Numbered from the stretch's first letter, positions 45,385 through 56,443 are shown. The stretch: 64,000 nucleotides of DNA from Saliniramus fredricksonii (GCF_900094735.1 NZ_FMBM01000003.1:186001-250000); one strand, 5' to 3'. Translations and numbers: made by a program. Notes: generated by a model from the letters alone, not told the origin.

Positions 45385-45597
45385 GCTGATGCCACTCCTG
45401 CTGCCGGCTCGTCGCTTGATCATGGCCGGAACCAGACAGCCGCAATCCAGCACAGACCGTGCGCCGATGCAGGCGCAGCCGCGACGCACGCATGCAGCCT
45501 AGCGAGACAGGGCCACCCCCGCCATGGCGAGGGGGCGCATATGCGATGGGCAGCGCTCGCGTGTTGTGCCGATGAAATGTCTTGCGCGCCTTGCGCC

Positions 45598-47403
45598 TCA
45601 CTCCGGCAGATTGAGGCGGATGTGCAATTCGCGCAGCTGCTTGGCGCTGACCTCCGACGGCGCGCTCATCAGAAGGTCTTCGGCCTTCTGGTTCATCGGG
45701 AACAGCACCACCTCGCGCAGGTTCTGCTCGCCGCAGAGCAGCATCACGATACGGTCGATTCCTGGTGCGATACCGCCATGCGGGGGCGCGCCGAGCGACA
45801 ATGCGCGCAGCATGCCGCCGAATTTCGCCTCGAGCACGTCCTCGCCATAGCCCGCGAGCCCGAACGCCTTGCGCATCACGTCGGGGCGATGGTTCCGGAT
45901 CGCGCCCGACGACAGTTCCACACCGTTGCAGACGATGTCGTACTGGAAGGCGGTGATACCGAGGATCTCGTCGGCATCCGCCGGGTTGAGGGCGAGGAAC
46001 TTGTCGAGATCATAATCGGGCATCGAGAACGGGTTGTGCGAGAACTCGATCTTCTTCTCGTCCTCGTCCCATTCATACATCGGAAAGTCGGTGATCCAGC
46101 AGAAGGCGAATTCGCCTTGCGGGATCAGATCGAGCTCCTCGGCGATGCGCGTGCGCGCCTTGCCGGCCAGCGACACGGCCTTGGCCTTCTCGCCGGCAGA
46201 GAAGAACACGGCGTCGCCGGCGGCGATTCCCGCCTTTGATGCGATCAGCTTCTGCACTTCGGCCGGGATGAACTTGGCGATCGGCCCCTTGCCGACGAGA
46301 TCGCCGCCGTCATCCTCGAAGACGATATAGCCCAGCCCCGCCGCGCCCTCGCCGCGCGCCCAGTCATTGAGCTTGTCGAAGAAAGAACGTGACTGGCTTG
46401 CAGCCCCGGTGGCGGGAATGGCGCGCACGATGCCGCCGGCCTTGATGACGTTCTTGAAGGCGTTGAAGGTCACCTCCTCGCGGGAGAATTCCTCCGTCAC
46501 GTCACAGATGATCAGCGGGTTACGCAGATCCGGCTTGTCGATGCCGTATTTCAGCATCGCCTCCGCATAGGGGATACGCGGGAACGCGCCGGTCACCTTG
46601 CGGCCCTCGGCGAATTCCTCGAACACGCCGCGCAGAACCGGCTCCACTGCCTGGAAGACGTCTTCCTGGGTGACAAAGCTCATCTCCACGTCGAGCTGAT
46701 AGAACTCGCCGGGCGAGCGGTCGGCGCGGGCGTCTTCGTCGCGAAAGCAGGGCGCGATCTGGAAATAGCGATCGAAGCCCGACATCATGACGAGCTGCTT
46801 GAACTGCTGGGGCGCCTGCGGCAGCGCGTAGAACTTGCCCGGATGCAGGCGCGAGGGCACCAGGAAATCGCGCGCGCCTTCCGGCGAGGAGGCGGTGAGG
46901 ATCGGTGTCTGGAATTCGAAGAAGCCGCCCTCCTTCATGCGCCGGCGGATCGAATCGATGATCTGGCCGCGCTTGATGATATTGGCATGCAGCTTCTCGC
47001 GACGCAGATCGAGGAAGCGGTATTTCAGGCGGATGTCTTCGGGATAATCATGCTCGCCGAAGACCGGCATCGGCAATTCGTCGGCGGCGCCGAGCACTTC
47101 GAGATCGGTGATGAAGACCTCGATCATGCCGGTGGGCAGATCGGGGTTCTCGGTGCCTTCCGGGCGCCGACGCACCTTGCCGTCGAGCCGCACGACCCAT
47201 TCCGAGCGCAACGTCTCCGCCAGCTTGAAGGCGGCGGAATCGGGATCCACCACGCATTGGGTGATACCGTAATGGTCGCGCAGATCAATGAACAGCACGC
47301 CGCCATGGTCGCGGATGCGGTGGCACCAGCCGGAAAGGCGGGTCTCGCCGTCGATGTCGGTTTCGCGGAGAGCGGCGCAGGTATGGGTACGATAGCGATG
47401 CAT
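45598..47403 (-). CDS. aspS: Aspartyl-tRNA synthetase
   Basis: 601-residue class IIb synthetase. The OB-fold anticodon-binding domain is at the N-terminus (about 1-110), class II motif 2 is [12 protein letters not shown], motif 3 is [13 protein letters not shown], and the bacterial GAD insertion domain lies between. If the cell has the GatCAB amidotransferase, as most alphaproteobacteria do, this enzyme probably also charges tRNA-Asn. Start ATG 47403. A consensus -35 box TTGACA lies on the minus strand at 47466-47461, with no good -10 after it. Confidence 0.97.
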   Translation of the reverse strand: MHRYRTHTCAALRETDIDGETRLSGWCHRIRDHGGVLFIDLRDHYGITQCVVDPDSAAFKLAETLRSEWVVRLDGKVRRRPEGTENPDLPTGMIEVFITDLEVLGAADELPMPVFGEHDYPEDIRLKYRFLDLRREKLHANIIKRGQIIDSIRRRMKEGGFFEFQTPILTASSPEGARDFLVPSRLHPGKFYALPQAPQQFKQLVMMSGFDRYFQIAPCFRDEDARADRSPGEFYQLDVEMSFVTQEDVFQAVEPVLRGVFEEFAEGRKVTGAFPRIPYAEAMLKYGIDKPDLRNPLIICDVTEEFSREEVTFNAFKNVIKAGGIVRAIPATGAASQSRSFFDKLNDWARGEGAAGLGYIVFEDDGGDLVGKGPIAKFIPAEVQKLIASKAGIAAGDAVFFSAGEKAKAVSLAGKARTRIAEELDLIPQGEFAFCWITDFPMYEWDEDEKKIEFSHNPFSMPDYDLDKFLALNPADADEILGITAFQYDIVCNGVELSSGAIRNHRPDVMRKAFGLAGYGEDVLEAKFGGMLRALSLGAPPHGGIAPGIDRIVMLLCGEQNLREVVLFPMNQKAEDLLMSAPSEVSAKQLRELHIRLNLPE

Positions 47404-47606
47404 GGAACCGGATTTCTTTCTCGAACGAGCTTCAGGGGAGTGAGCCCGGCAGGCCGCGCTTGTCAAGAGCCGCTGCCGCAGCGCACGCGAATTTGCCCGC
47501 CCGGGCCGGGATTTCCGCCGACACGGTTGATATCTGCGGGGCGAGATTCCTGCTTGCCCAGCGCTTGCCTCTTGCACACAATCGCCATATTCGGCAAAGG
47601 GATTGC

Positions 47607-48770
47607 ATGAAACTGATCACCGATACCGCCGAACTCTCGGCGACCTGCACCCGGCTCGCCGCACATCCGTTCGTGACCGTCGATACGGAGTTCATGCGCG
47701 AGACGACGTATTATGCCAGGCTCTGCCTGATCCAGATCGCATCGCCCGAGGAAGCCGTGCTGATCGATCCGCTGGCAGACGGTATCGACCTCGCGCCCTT
47801 CTTCGCACTGATGGCGGATGAGAGCACCATCAAGGTGTTTCACTCGGCGCGCCAGGATGTCGAGATCATCTGGACGATGGGGAACGTGATCCCCACCCCG
47901 CTCTTCGACACCCAGGTTGCAGCCATGGTCTGCGGCTATGGCGATTCGGTCTCCTACGAGCAACTCGCCAATGATCTCGCCAAGGCGCGGATCGACAAGT
48001 CATCGCGATTCACCGACTGGTCGCGCCGCCCGCTGAGCGAGGCGCAGCGCGCCTATGCGCTCTCCGATGTGACGCACCTGATCCCTGTTTACGAGACCCT
48101 CGCCAGCCAGCTCGCGGAAACCGGGCGCAGCGCCTGGCTCGACGAGGAAATGGCCGTGCTCATCGATCCCGCCACCTATGAGGGCGATCCGGCACGCGCG
48201 CATCGCCGCCTGATCGGCCGGGTGCGCAAGGTCAAGGAACTCGCCGTGCTGATCGAGGTCGCGGCCTGGCGCGAGCGCGAGGCGCAGAGCCGCGACGTGC
48301 CGCGCAACCGCGTCCTCAAGGACGATGCCGTGGTCGAGCTCGCGATCTCGCAGCCGCGGGACGCCGAGGCAATGGCGCGGCTGCGATCGGTACCGAACGG
48401 TTTCGAGCGCTCGCGCAGCGCCGCCGGGGCGCTCGCCGCGATCGAGGCGGGGCTGGCGCGTGACCTCTCGGAGTTGAAGCTGCCGGAACGTTCGCGCGGT
48501 CGCGGCAATGCCGGCGCCACCGTGGATCTGCTCAAAGTGCTGCTGAAGGCGGTCTGCGAGCAGAATGACGTTGCGACGAAGATCGTGGCGACGGTGGATG
48601 ACCTCGAAGCCATCGCCGAGAACGACGACGCCGATGTCGCTGCACTCAAGGGCTGGCGGCGCGTATTGTTCGGTGACAAGGCCCTCGCGCTGAAGCACGG
48701 GCGGCTGTCGCTCGCCATTGAAGACGGGACCGTCATCGTCACGCCGCACGCGCAGACCGGCAGCGCCTGA
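47607..48770 (+). CDS. rnd: Ribonuclease D
   Basis: 387-residue 3'-5' exoribonuclease that trims tRNA precursors. The DEDDy catalytic residues are visible: D and E of VDTEFMRE (Exo I), D of [10 protein letters not shown] (Exo II), and Y/D of [11 protein letters not shown] (Exo III). An HRDC domain follows at about 215-290. ATG 47607 has AAAGGG upstream; the frame open from 47460 is leader of the divergent aspS. Divergent from aspS. Confidence 0.96.
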   Translation: MKLITDTAELSATCTRLAAHPFVTVDTEFMRETTYYARLCLIQIASPEEAVLIDPLADGIDLAPFFALMADESTIKVFHSARQDVEIIWTMGNVIPTPLFDTQVAAMVCGYGDSVSYEQLANDLAKARIDKSSRFTDWSRRPLSEAQRAYALSDVTHLIPVYETLASQLAETGRSAWLDEEMAVLIDPATYEGDPARAHRRLIGRVRKVKELAVLIEVAAWREREAQSRDVPRNRVLKDDAVVELAISQPRDAEAMARLRSVPNGFERSRSAAGALAAIEAGLARDLSELKLPERSRGRGNAGATVDLLKVLLKAVCEQNDVATKIVATVDDLEAIAENDDADVAALKGWRRVLFGDKALALKHGRLSLAIEDGTVIVTPHAQTGSA

Positions 48771-48788
48771 CCGGGCTGCAGCGTGCGG

Positions 48789-49292
48789 TCAGGATTTGCC
48801 GGACGCAGTATCACCGAGAATGCGTTCGAGCGCAGCGCGTTCGTCCGGCGTGAGATCAGCCGTCACCACCGGTGCGGCATGGCGGCGTCTGCGTATGACG
48901 AGAAACAGCCCGAGCGCGCCGGCCCCGAGCACCAGGGCCGGCGAGCCCCAGAGCAGCATCGTGCTGGCATTGAAGGGCGGCGTGAACAGCACGAAATCCC
49001 CGTAGCGCGCCACGACGAAATCCTCGATCTCCTGATCGGAATACCCCTCGACCAGCCGTTCGCGCACGAGCAGCCGCAGGTCGCGGGCCAGCGGCGCGTC
49101 CGAATCGTCGATTGACTGGTTCTGACAGACGAGGCAGCGCAGATTGGCCGAGAGATCGCGCGCACGACGCTCCAGTTCGGGATCCTCGAGGATCTCATCC
49201 GGATGCGGGGCGGCAAGTGCAGGCGGCGCGGCGGCGCCCATCCCGAGCGCGAGAGCGGCAGCGAGTATCAGGGCTATGGCAAAGCGTCTCAT
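48789..49292 (-). CDS. ccmH: Cytochrome c maturation protein CcmH
   Basis: 167-residue periplasmic, membrane-anchored thioredoxin-like protein of cytochrome c maturation system I (CycL in rhizobia), which reduces apocytochrome c before haem attachment. A signal peptide (1-28), the active-site motif LRCLVC with C53 and C56, and one transmembrane helix (about 105-125) are visible. Last gene of the ccmIEFH operon, 10 bases after ccmF. Converges with rnd. Confidence 0.95.
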   Translation of the reverse strand: MRRFAIALILAAALALGMGAAAPPALAAPHPDEILEDPELERRARDLSANLRCLVCQNQSIDDSDAPLARDLRLLVRERLVEGYSDQEIEDFVVARYGDFVLFTPPFNASTMLLWGSPALVLGAGALGLFLVIRRRRHAAPVVTADLTPDERAALERILGDTASGKS

Positions 49293-49302
49293 GCGCAATT
49301 CC

Positions 49303-51300
49303 TCATTCCGCCGGCGCGGGCGCGGGGCCGGAGAGCGGTGCTTCACGCTTGGCACGCACGGGAGCGCCGACGCGGAAGCGGCGATCGGTCATGGCGATAC
49401 CGGCACCGAGCGCCATGAAGATGGTTCCGATCCAGATCAGCAGAATCAGCGGTTTGTAGTACAGCCTCAGGCCGAGCGCCCCGTCGGACTGAGGCTCGCC
49501 GAAGCTGAGATAGACCTGCGAGAAGCCGACCGTATGCAGGCCCGCCTGGGTGGTCGGCATGTTGCGTGCCGGATAGAAGCGCTTCGAGGTCTCTTCCTCG
49601 CCGATGGCACGATCACCGCGCAGGATGGTCATCCGGGCCACGTCTTCCTGAAAATTCGGCCCGGTACGCGGAAAGACGGCATCAAGCCGGGCTGAATAGG
49701 CGCCACCGACATGCACGACATCCCCCGGGCGCATGGTCACGATCCGCTCCGTGGACCAGGCGGTGGCGGCGATGCCGATCACCATGACGCCCACACCGGC
49801 ATGGGCGGTGACGGTGCCCCAGGTCGAGCGCGGCAGACCGCGCGCCTTGCGCATGGCGTCGGCAAATCCGGCGCCGCCGCTGAAGGAACGGGTGACGACT
49901 TCGTTGAGCGCCCCGACGATCAGGAAGATCCCCAGCCCCACGCCGAGCGGTGCGGCGACCGGACCGCCATAGGTGAAGCCGTAGACGATCACGGTCAGAA
50001 CCACCGAGACCAGAATCGCCCCGGCCAGGCGCTGCGCCACGCCGCCCACGTCTCCGCGCTTCCAGGCCATGACCTGACCGAAGGGCAGAAGCAGCAGCAG
50101 CGGCACCATCAGCGGCACGAAGGTGGCGTTGAAGAAGGGCGGGCCAACGGAGATCTTGGCCCCGGTCACCGCTTCGAGCGCCAGCGGATAGAGCGTGCCG
50201 ATCAGGACTGTGGCGCAGGCCGTGGCGAGGAACAGGTTGTTGATCACCAGCGCGCCCTCGCGCGAGACCGGTGCGAAGATCCCGCCCTGGCGCAACAGCG
50301 GCGCACGCCAGGCGAACAATGCCAGCGATCCGCCGATGAAGAAGACCAGGATCGCCAGAATGTACATCCCGCGGTCAGGGTCGACGGCGAAGGCATGGAC
50401 CGAGGTAAGCACGCCCGAGCGCACCAGGAAGGTACCCATCAGCGAGAGCGAGAAGGTCAGGATCGCCAGCAGGATCGTCCAGATCTTCAGCGCATCACGC
50501 TTCTCCATCACCACGGTGGAATGGATCAGGGCGGTGCCGAGAATCCAGGGCAGGAGCGAGGCGTTCTCGACCGGATCCCAGAACCACCAGCCGCCCCAGC
50601 CGAGCTCGTAATAAGCCCAGTAGGAGCCCATCGAGATGCCGAGCGTCAGAAACAGCCAGGCGCCCAGCGTCCATGGCCGCACGGCGCGCGCCCAGACCGC
50701 GTCGATCTTGCCCTCGATCAGCGCCGCCATGGCGAAGGCGAAGGTGATCGAGAAGCCGACATAACCGATGTAGAGCAGCGGCGGATGGATCGCGAGGCCG
50801 ATATCCTGGAGGATGGGATTGAGATCGCGCCCTTCGAACGGCGCCTGGTCGATGCGTTCGAACGGGTTCGAACTCAGCAGCAGAAACAGCAGGAACGCGA
50901 TGGTCACCGATGCCTGCACGGCGATCGTGTTGGCGCGCAGTTTCAGCGGCACGGCGTTGCGCGCGATGCCGACCAACGCGCCGAACAGGGTGAGAATCAC
51001 GATCCAGAGCAGCATCGAGCCCTCATGATTCCCCCAGACCCCGGTGACCTTGTAGATCATCGGCTTTTGCGAATGCGAATTCGCGTAGACATTCGTCAGG
51101 GAGAAATCGGAGGTGACGTAGGCATAGGTCAAGACCCCGAAGGAAAACAGCACCAGCACGAAGACGCCGACCGAAGCGGGCGCGCCGACGCTCATCAGGA
51201 CCGGATCGTTGGTGCGCGCCCCCCAGAAGGGCACCACCATCTGGATGACAGACAGCCCGAGTGCGAGAGCCAGCGCGAAATGTCCAACTTCGATCAGCAA
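49303..51300 (-). CDS. ccmF: Haem lyase subunit CcmF
   Basis: 665-residue polytopic inner-membrane protein (CycK), the core of the holocytochrome c synthetase that takes haem from holo-CcmE. About 14-15 helices, with the haem-handling WWD motif GGWWFWDPVENASLLPW and the start MLIEVGHFALALALGLS. Third gene in the operon, 43 bases after ccmE. The periplasmic C-terminal loop (residues about 510-610) ends with a final helix. Confidence 0.97.
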   Translation of the reverse strand: MLIEVGHFALALALGLSVIQMVVPFWGARTNDPVLMSVGAPASVGVFVLVLFSFGVLTYAYVTSDFSLTNVYANSHSQKPMIYKVTGVWGNHEGSMLLWIVILTLFGALVGIARNAVPLKLRANTIAVQASVTIAFLLFLLLSSNPFERIDQAPFEGRDLNPILQDIGLAIHPPLLYIGYVGFSITFAFAMAALIEGKIDAVWARAVRPWTLGAWLFLTLGISMGSYWAYYELGWGGWWFWDPVENASLLPWILGTALIHSTVVMEKRDALKIWTILLAILTFSLSLMGTFLVRSGVLTSVHAFAVDPDRGMYILAILVFFIGGSLALFAWRAPLLRQGGIFAPVSREGALVINNLFLATACATVLIGTLYPLALEAVTGAKISVGPPFFNATFVPLMVPLLLLLPFGQVMAWKRGDVGGVAQRLAGAILVSVVLTVIVYGFTYGGPVAAPLGVGLGIFLIVGALNEVVTRSFSGGAGFADAMRKARGLPRSTWGTVTAHAGVGVMVIGIAATAWSTERIVTMRPGDVVHVGGAYSARLDAVFPRTGPNFQEDVARMTILRGDRAIGEEETSKRFYPARNMPTTQAGLHTVGFSQVYLSFGEPQSDGALGLRLYYKPLILLIWIGTIFMALGAGIAMTDRRFRVGAPVRAKREAPLSGPAPAPAE

Positions 51301-51343
51301 TGAACTGCCCCTTCCGCCATCAATGTTTCAGCCCGCAACCCGG

Positions 51344-51799
51344 TCACTGGGTGCCGGGCGCCGGATCGCCATGTTGCCACACGCCCTGCGCCTTGAGCGC
51401 ATCCGCCACCTCTCGGGGCATGTAGTTCTCGTCGTGGCGCGCGAGAACGGTATCGGCGCGAAACAGGCCCGAACCGTCGATCGCACCTTCAGTCACCACA
51501 CCCTGCCCTTCCCGGAACAGATCCGGCAAGAGGCCTTGATAGCGCACCTCGATCGTCGCGCCCCCGTCCGTGACACTGAAATAATGAATCTGGCCGTCCT
51601 CCCGGCGCATCGAACCGTCTTCGACGAGGCCGCCGAGACGAAAGCGCACACCCTCGTCGATGCCCTGCGCGGCGATATCACTCGGCGCGCGGAAGAACAC
51701 GATCGTGTCGCGCATGGCGAAGAGCACGAGCCCGAGCGACAGGGCCAGCACAGCCCCGGAGACACCGATGAGAACCAGGCGGCGTTGTTTGCGTGTCAT
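51344..51799 (-). CDS. ccmE: Haem chaperone CcmE
   Basis: 151-residue membrane-anchored haem chaperone (CycJ). One N-terminal helix (about 8-28) is followed by an OB-fold with FFRAPSDI and [13 protein letters not shown]. Haem is bound covalently to H122 in [10 protein letters not shown], with Y126 as axial ligand. Lies between ccmI and ccmF. Confidence 0.97.
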   Translation of the reverse strand: MTRKQRRLVLIGVSGAVLALSLGLVLFAMRDTIVFFRAPSDIAAQGIDEGVRFRLGGLVEDGSMRREDGQIHYFSVTDGGATIEVRYQGLLPDLFREGQGVVTEGAIDGSGLFRADTVLARHDENYMPREVADALKAQGVWQHGDPAPGTQ

Positions 51800-51805
51800 G
51801 TCACG

Positions 51806-52918
51806 TTACTCTCGCAGGATACCGGCCTCACGGGCCACCGATTCGACTTCTTCGATTGCCTGGCTGTCACCGGCAAGCGCGCGGCGGGCATCGGCCAGGG
51901 CCTGCTCTGCGGGCTCGACCTGCCCGAGCACCGCGTAGGAGCGCACCAGACGCCCCCATTCCTGCGCATTCCCGCCTTCCGAGGCAAGGCGTTCGGCGAG
52001 CCCCGCGACCATGCCGGCAATCGCGCCCGACGCATCGCCCTGAGCGTCAACCGCTCCCTCCGCCGGAGGCGCCTCGCCCTCGAGAGCAGCAATGCGCTGA
52101 CGCACCACCCCGACCCATGGCGCATCGGGATCCGATTCGGCCAGCAGATCACGGTAACGCTCCAGCGCAATCTCCGTATCACCGTCCTGATGCGCCGCCG
52201 TCGCCAGGAAGAACCGTGCTTTCGGCTGGCGCGTATCCTGTTCGAGGGCGCCCTCGAAGGCCTCGCGCGCCGATGAGGAGACGATCCCCTCTGACGCCAT
52301 GACCAGCGCCTCACCAAAATTCGCCAGACGCTCGCCGTCAGCACCGAGCAGATCGACCGCCCGGCGGTAGGCCATGGCAGCATCGTCGAAACGTCCGAGG
52401 CGGATATAGACCGGCGCGATCACCTCCCAGCCCTCTCCGTCTTCGGGATTGCGTTGCAGATGCGTCTCGATCTGTGCGACCGCCTGGCTCATCTCGATAT
52501 CACTGCCGGGTGTGACCGGTTGCATACGCGCACTGAGCGGCTGACCTGGCATTTCCGGTGAGCCTTGCGCACCGTAAATCGCGAGTGCGACCAGCGGGAT
52601 TGCCGAGAGCGCCAGTGCCGAGGTCGCGCGCCGCCGCCGCAATGCCGGCTCGTCAAGCGTCTTGTTGCCGGATTCCCGGCGCGCATCGGCGCGGATCAAC
52701 CGCCGTGCCGCCTCAGCCTTCGCGGCAGCCGCCTCCTCCGGCGTGAACATCCCCCGCGCGAGGTCGCGCTCGATTTCCTGCAACTGCTCCTCGTAGAACA
52801 GCCGCTCGCCTTCCCCTGCAGATGCGGGGCCTTGAGCCCTGCGCGGGCGTGACAATGGCCACAGGACAGCCATGATCGTGGCCGCAGTCATGGCGAGAAA
52901 GAGAATCCAGATCGACAT
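51806..52918 (-). CDS. ccmI: Cytochrome c maturation TPR protein CcmI
   Basis: 370-residue inner-membrane protein (CycH) that holds apocytochrome c for the haem lyase. A first helix (about 3-21), a cytoplasmic loop with ERLFYEEQLQEIERDLARG, a second helix (about 98-115), then a periplasmic TPR domain (QIETHLQRNPEDGEGWEV and following). First gene of the ccmIEFH operon, 6 bases before ccmE. Confidence 0.94.
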   Translation of the reverse strand: MSIWILFLAMTAATIMAVLWPLSRPRRAQGPASAGEGERLFYEEQLQEIERDLARGMFTPEEAAAAKAEAARRLIRADARRESGNKTLDEPALRRRRATSALALSAIPLVALAIYGAQGSPEMPGQPLSARMQPVTPGSDIEMSQAVAQIETHLQRNPEDGEGWEVIAPVYIRLGRFDDAAMAYRRAVDLLGADGERLANFGEALVMASEGIVSSSAREAFEGALEQDTRQPKARFFLATAAHQDGDTEIALERYRDLLAESDPDAPWVGVVRQRIAALEGEAPPAEGAVDAQGDASGAIAGMVAGLAERLASEGGNAQEWGRLVRSYAVLGQVEPAEQALADARRALAGDSQAIEEVESVAREAGILRE

Positions 52919-53072
52919 GGCACCTATCTACAGTGAAGCCGTTCACCTGACGATGTAATGGCCCGGCGACACGGTGTCACGCAAGGGATGTTACGGAATC
53001 GGCAAAAACATGGCGGGCATGGCCATCGCACTGCGAAAAAGCGTCGCTGGCATGCTGCGGCCCGCGCTCGAA

Positions 53073-54011
53073 TCAGCGCAGGATATGCCCCTGCAGGCCG
53101 ATATACACGTCGGATCGCCCGCCCCGCGGCATCGCGACCCCACCCGCAAGGCGCAGGGTCAACGGGCCGAGGGTGAAACCGGTCACATGCGCGCCCAGCC
53201 GAAATTCCTGATAACCCGGCTCCAGATAAACCGAGGCTTCCGGCCCGGCGAAGACCGTTTGCGTCAGAGCAGGCCCGGTCGCCAGCCGGGCCCAGAGCGA
53301 GGGTGCGGCGCTGCCGGCCATGATGGTCGCATGGGTCAGAAAGGGGCGGCGCGTCCAATCATGCCCGGAGCGTGCGGGCTGCGCACGCAATGGCGCCTCG
53401 CGCCACAATTCCGCGATCAACGCCGCCCCCGCACGCGGCCTCTGCCAGCGCGGCAGCGCGTCGTCGCCCAGCGCCTGGGCCCGCCGGATCTCCATACCGG
53501 CGGCGATGGTCATGAAACCGAGCGCGGTATTGTCCTGGCGCCCGAAATACAGCCTCGTGATCTGTGTCATGCGCGGCACATGGGCGATGAAACCGTCCGG
53601 CGCCTGCCAGCGTTCACGCGTCGCGCCGAGATTGGTCATCAGCATGGCGACCGGCCCCGGCGCCTCGATATTGCCGGAAAGACTGTGCTTGAAGCCGCTT
53701 CCGCCGAAGATCGAGACCTCCGCCAGTTCGACCGAGGCGAACAGCACCCGGTCGTACCGGTCAGAGACGGGCGGCTGCTCCTCCTGCCCAGCCTGCCCAG
53801 CTTGCCCAGCTTGCCCAGCTTGCCCAGCTTGCCCAGCTTGCCGCATATCCGCAATGCCAGGCCCGCCGGGCAGGACCATGAAGACCACCACCGCGAAGAG
53901 CAGGCAAACGATGCGGTGCAACGGGCCCGCCGCCCGGGTCCGGCTCAGCGCCCCTGAACGGCTTTGACGCGGCGCGGCGACGGCGCTTGTGGACGGGTTG
54001 GCGAAACGCAA
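53073..54011 (-). CDS. BcsS-like secreted protein with QAG tandem repeat
   Basis: About 312 residues. A hydrophobic export signal is seen near residues 33-53 (IVCLLFAVVVFMVL). It is followed by a six-unit AGQ tract (53783-53836) and then a predicted beta-barrel-like domain with LFASVELAEVSIFGGSG and GPVAMLMTNLGATRERW. That domain resembles BcsS, an outer-membrane-type cellulose-associated protein of Hyphomicrobiales, but no bcs gene is nearby. The start is unsure: 54011 is TTG, and a later start just before the hydrophobic run would also work. Confidence 0.55.
   Translation of the reverse strand: MRFANPSTSAVAAPRQSRSGALSRTRAAGPLHRIVCLLFAVVVFMVLPGGPGIADMRQAGQAGQAGQAGQAGQAGQEEQPPVSDRYDRVLFASVELAEVSIFGGSGFKHSLSGNIEAPGPVAMLMTNLGATRERWQAPDGFIAHVPRMTQITRLYFGRQDNTALGFMTIAAGMEIRRAQALGDDALPRWQRPRAGAALIAELWREAPLRAQPARSGHDWTRRPFLTHATIMAGSAAPSLWARLATGPALTQTVFAGPEASVYLEPGYQEFRLGAHVTGFTLGPLTLRLAGGVAMPRGGRSDVYIGLQGHILR
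53783..53836. repeat. 9-bp tandem repeat, six units
   Basis: Six in-frame copies of a 9-base unit (two CCTGCCCAG, four CTTGCCCAG), followed by a degenerate seventh. They encode (QAG)n in the BcsS-like protein. Length changes in multiples of nine would lengthen or shorten the linker without breaking the frame. Confidence 0.9.
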
Positions 54012-54199
54012 GACGGCGCCACCTGAAATCAGAAATTGCCTAACGCCTTCCTAACAACTTATTCGCAACCGCGCAATCCGAATTCACGCCGAGGGTTGTG
54101 GTTATGTACAGGCACACGCACCGTCGCCCGCATCACCCTGGATGGGAAAAGGCGGGCCCGATCGGGACGGCGTGTCCAGACGCCGCCCCGTCACCGCGA

Positions 54200-56443
54200 T
54201 CATGCGGGCGCCGCCACCCGCGCCTCCCGCTTCTGGCGCTGCACCCGCCAATCGGTGCGAAAGTTCCAGATGATGATGCCGAACACGCCGATGGCACCGA
54301 TCGCCTCGGCGATCGGCGTGTTCGGCCATAACAGCGCCACGCCGAAGCCGAACAGCGCGATGCGCGTCACCCAGTTCAGCGGCGCTTCCATATGCCCTTC
54401 GATCGCCGAGCCCAGCGCGTAGACGCCGATCACCGCGATGACGAAGATATGCATCACCTCCCAGAACTCGCCGCCGACGAAATTCGTATAGGCGAACAGA
54501 ACCGGCAGCAGATACAGGCCCTTGGCCACTTTCCAGGCCTCGAGGCCGGTACGCATCGGCGGTGTCTTGGCAATCGCCGCCGCCGCGAAGGCGGTGATGC
54601 AGACGGGCGGGGTGACATTGGAATCGAGCGACAGCCAGAAGATGATCAGATGCGCCGAGAGCAGCGCCATGGTGATCACATGCGCATCGAGTGCCTGCGG
54701 ATAGACCTGCGAGAGGATCTCCGGCGGCGCGGCATTGATCAGCGCCAGCGCCGCATCCCGGCTCATCGGCTCGGCCAGAGCCGTCATCGCTCCCGGATCG
54801 ACCAGCGAGAAGATCACCCGTGTCCCTTCGGGAATCTGCCCCGCCATCATCACGTCGATCAGGGCATTGTTCTGGATCAGAAGATGCAGAGCCGGTGCCG
54901 AGAGCGTCGCCAGCACGATATAGGACGCCGTCACCGGCAGGCCCATGCCAAGGATCAGCGACGCCAGGGCGATGAGCAGGAGCGCGATCAGGAGGTTGTT
55001 GCCGGACCATTGCGCGATCATCAGCGAGATGGTGTTGCCGATGCCGGTCATGGCCACGACATTGATGATCAGGCCGACTGCAACGAGCAGCACGGCGGTC
55101 ATGATCATGTTGGTCGAGCCCAGGGCCAGCGCGTCGAGAATCGCCTTCGGGCCCATTTTGTTCGGCGTGAACCAGGAGGCGACCACGCAGGCCGCGATGG
55201 CGAAACCCGCAGCGTAGGTCGGCGTGTAGCCGGCGACCAGTAGGCCGATCAGGGTGAAGATCGGGATCAGGAAGGACGGGCCGCCCTTCTTGAGCACCTC
55301 CCACGCCGTCGGCGCGTCGTCATCCATGGCCTGGAGATTGTATTTCTTGGCATTGATGCGCACGAAGAAGGCGACGGAGAGGAAATACACGATCGCCGGC
55401 AGGAAGCTCACGGCCACGATGGTGAGATACGAGATCTGGGTGAATGTCGCCATCACGAAGGCGCCCGCCCCCATGATCGGCGGCATGATCATGCCGCCTG
55501 TCGATGCCGCTGATTCGACCGCCGCCGCGAAGCGAGGCGGGAAGCCCGCGCGCTTCATCAGCGGAATGGTGATGACCCCGGTCGAGACCGTGTTCGCCAC
55601 CGCCGAGCCGCTCGTCGTTCCCGTCAGCGCCGAGGCGAACACCGCGACGAAACCCGGCCCGCCAACGAAACGTCCGGCCATGGCGCGGGCGAGATCGACG
55701 ATGAACATGCCCGCGCCCGAGCGCACCAGGAAGGCGCCGAAAATGATGAAGAGATAGACATAGGTCGCCGAAATCAGCGCGATCGAACCGAACATCCCCT
55801 CATCCGCCAGGATCGAGCGGAAGAAGAGCGTGTCGAGCGTGAGCCCGGAAAAACGGAAGACGCCACTGAGCGTGGGGCCCCACCAGACGACATAGCTCAG
55901 CGCGACGAGAATGAGGATGGGAATGATCAGACCCGTGGCGCGACGGGTGAACTCGATCGCGCCGACCATGATGATCAGCGCCAGGACCGTCTGGATCCCC
56001 TCCATGCGCCCGCGATCGAAAATGTCCTGCACGTCATAGAGCAGCCAAAGGGTCGAAACCGCGACGACAATCCCGATCACCACGTCGATGGCGAGCACGA
56101 GTTTCGCACCCGCCTCGCTCTTCAGGTTGATAAGCGGATAACGCAGGGCACAGAGAAAGCCGAAGCCGGCAAAGTGAACGCCCGTCAGCCAGAGGGTATT
56201 GAGCTGGCCGAAGGTGCTCATCCAGATGTGATACAAGGCAAGAGCGACCCCGACGGCATAGGCGACCCGCCCGAGCAGCGTGTCGGTGTCGAAGGAACGC
56301 ACGACCGATTCATACTCGGCCTCCGCCTCCTGCGCTTCCCTGCGCAAGTCGTCCGGGGAAACGGCAAGATTTCCCGGTTGCGGCGCATCGTCCGCGCGCA
56401 CGGACCCATCTGCGGCGTCGCGGTCCTTGTTCGGATCACTCAT
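54200..56443 (-). CDS. TRAP transporter fused permease (4TM-12TM)
   Basis: 747-residue fusion of the small (DctQ-like, about 65-190) and large (DctM-like, about 200-740) membrane subunits of a TAXI-type TRAP transporter. GLPVTASYIVLATLSAPAL and MGAGAFVMATFTQISYLTIV are typical of the large subunit. The N-terminal 45 residues are hydrophilic. ATG 56443 is chosen over a longer frame. Its substrate receptor is encoded just upstream (56562-59503) but is split by an insertion sequence, so this carrier probably lacks its own receptor now. Confidence 0.93.
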   Translation of the reverse strand: MSDPNKDRDAADGSVRADDAPQPGNLAVSPDDLRREAQEAEAEYESVVRSFDTDTLLGRVAYAVGVALALYHIWMSTFGQLNTLWLTGVHFAGFGFLCALRYPLINLKSEAGAKLVLAIDVVIGIVVAVSTLWLLYDVQDIFDRGRMEGIQTVLALIIMVGAIEFTRRATGLIIPILILVALSYVVWWGPTLSGVFRFSGLTLDTLFFRSILADEGMFGSIALISATYVYLFIIFGAFLVRSGAGMFIVDLARAMAGRFVGGPGFVAVFASALTGTTSGSAVANTVSTGVITIPLMKRAGFPPRFAAAVESAASTGGMIMPPIMGAGAFVMATFTQISYLTIVAVSFLPAIVYFLSVAFFVRINAKKYNLQAMDDDAPTAWEVLKKGGPSFLIPIFTLIGLLVAGYTPTYAAGFAIAACVVASWFTPNKMGPKAILDALALGSTNMIMTAVLLVAVGLIINVVAMTGIGNTISLMIAQWSGNNLLIALLLIALASLILGMGLPVTASYIVLATLSAPALHLLIQNNALIDVMMAGQIPEGTRVIFSLVDPGAMTALAEPMSRDAALALINAAPPEILSQVYPQALDAHVITMALLSAHLIIFWLSLDSNVTPPVCITAFAAAAIAKTPPMRTGLEAWKVAKGLYLLPVLFAYTNFVGGEFWEVMHIFVIAVIGVYALGSAIEGHMEAPLNWVTRIALFGFGVALLWPNTPIAEAIGAIGVFGIIIWNFRTDWRVQRQKREARVAAPA

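Noticed and set aside
53783-53836. CRISPR-like array
   Set aside because: Units are 9 bases with no spacers and lie in frame inside a gene. No cas genes and no spaced repeats were seen anywhere in the window.
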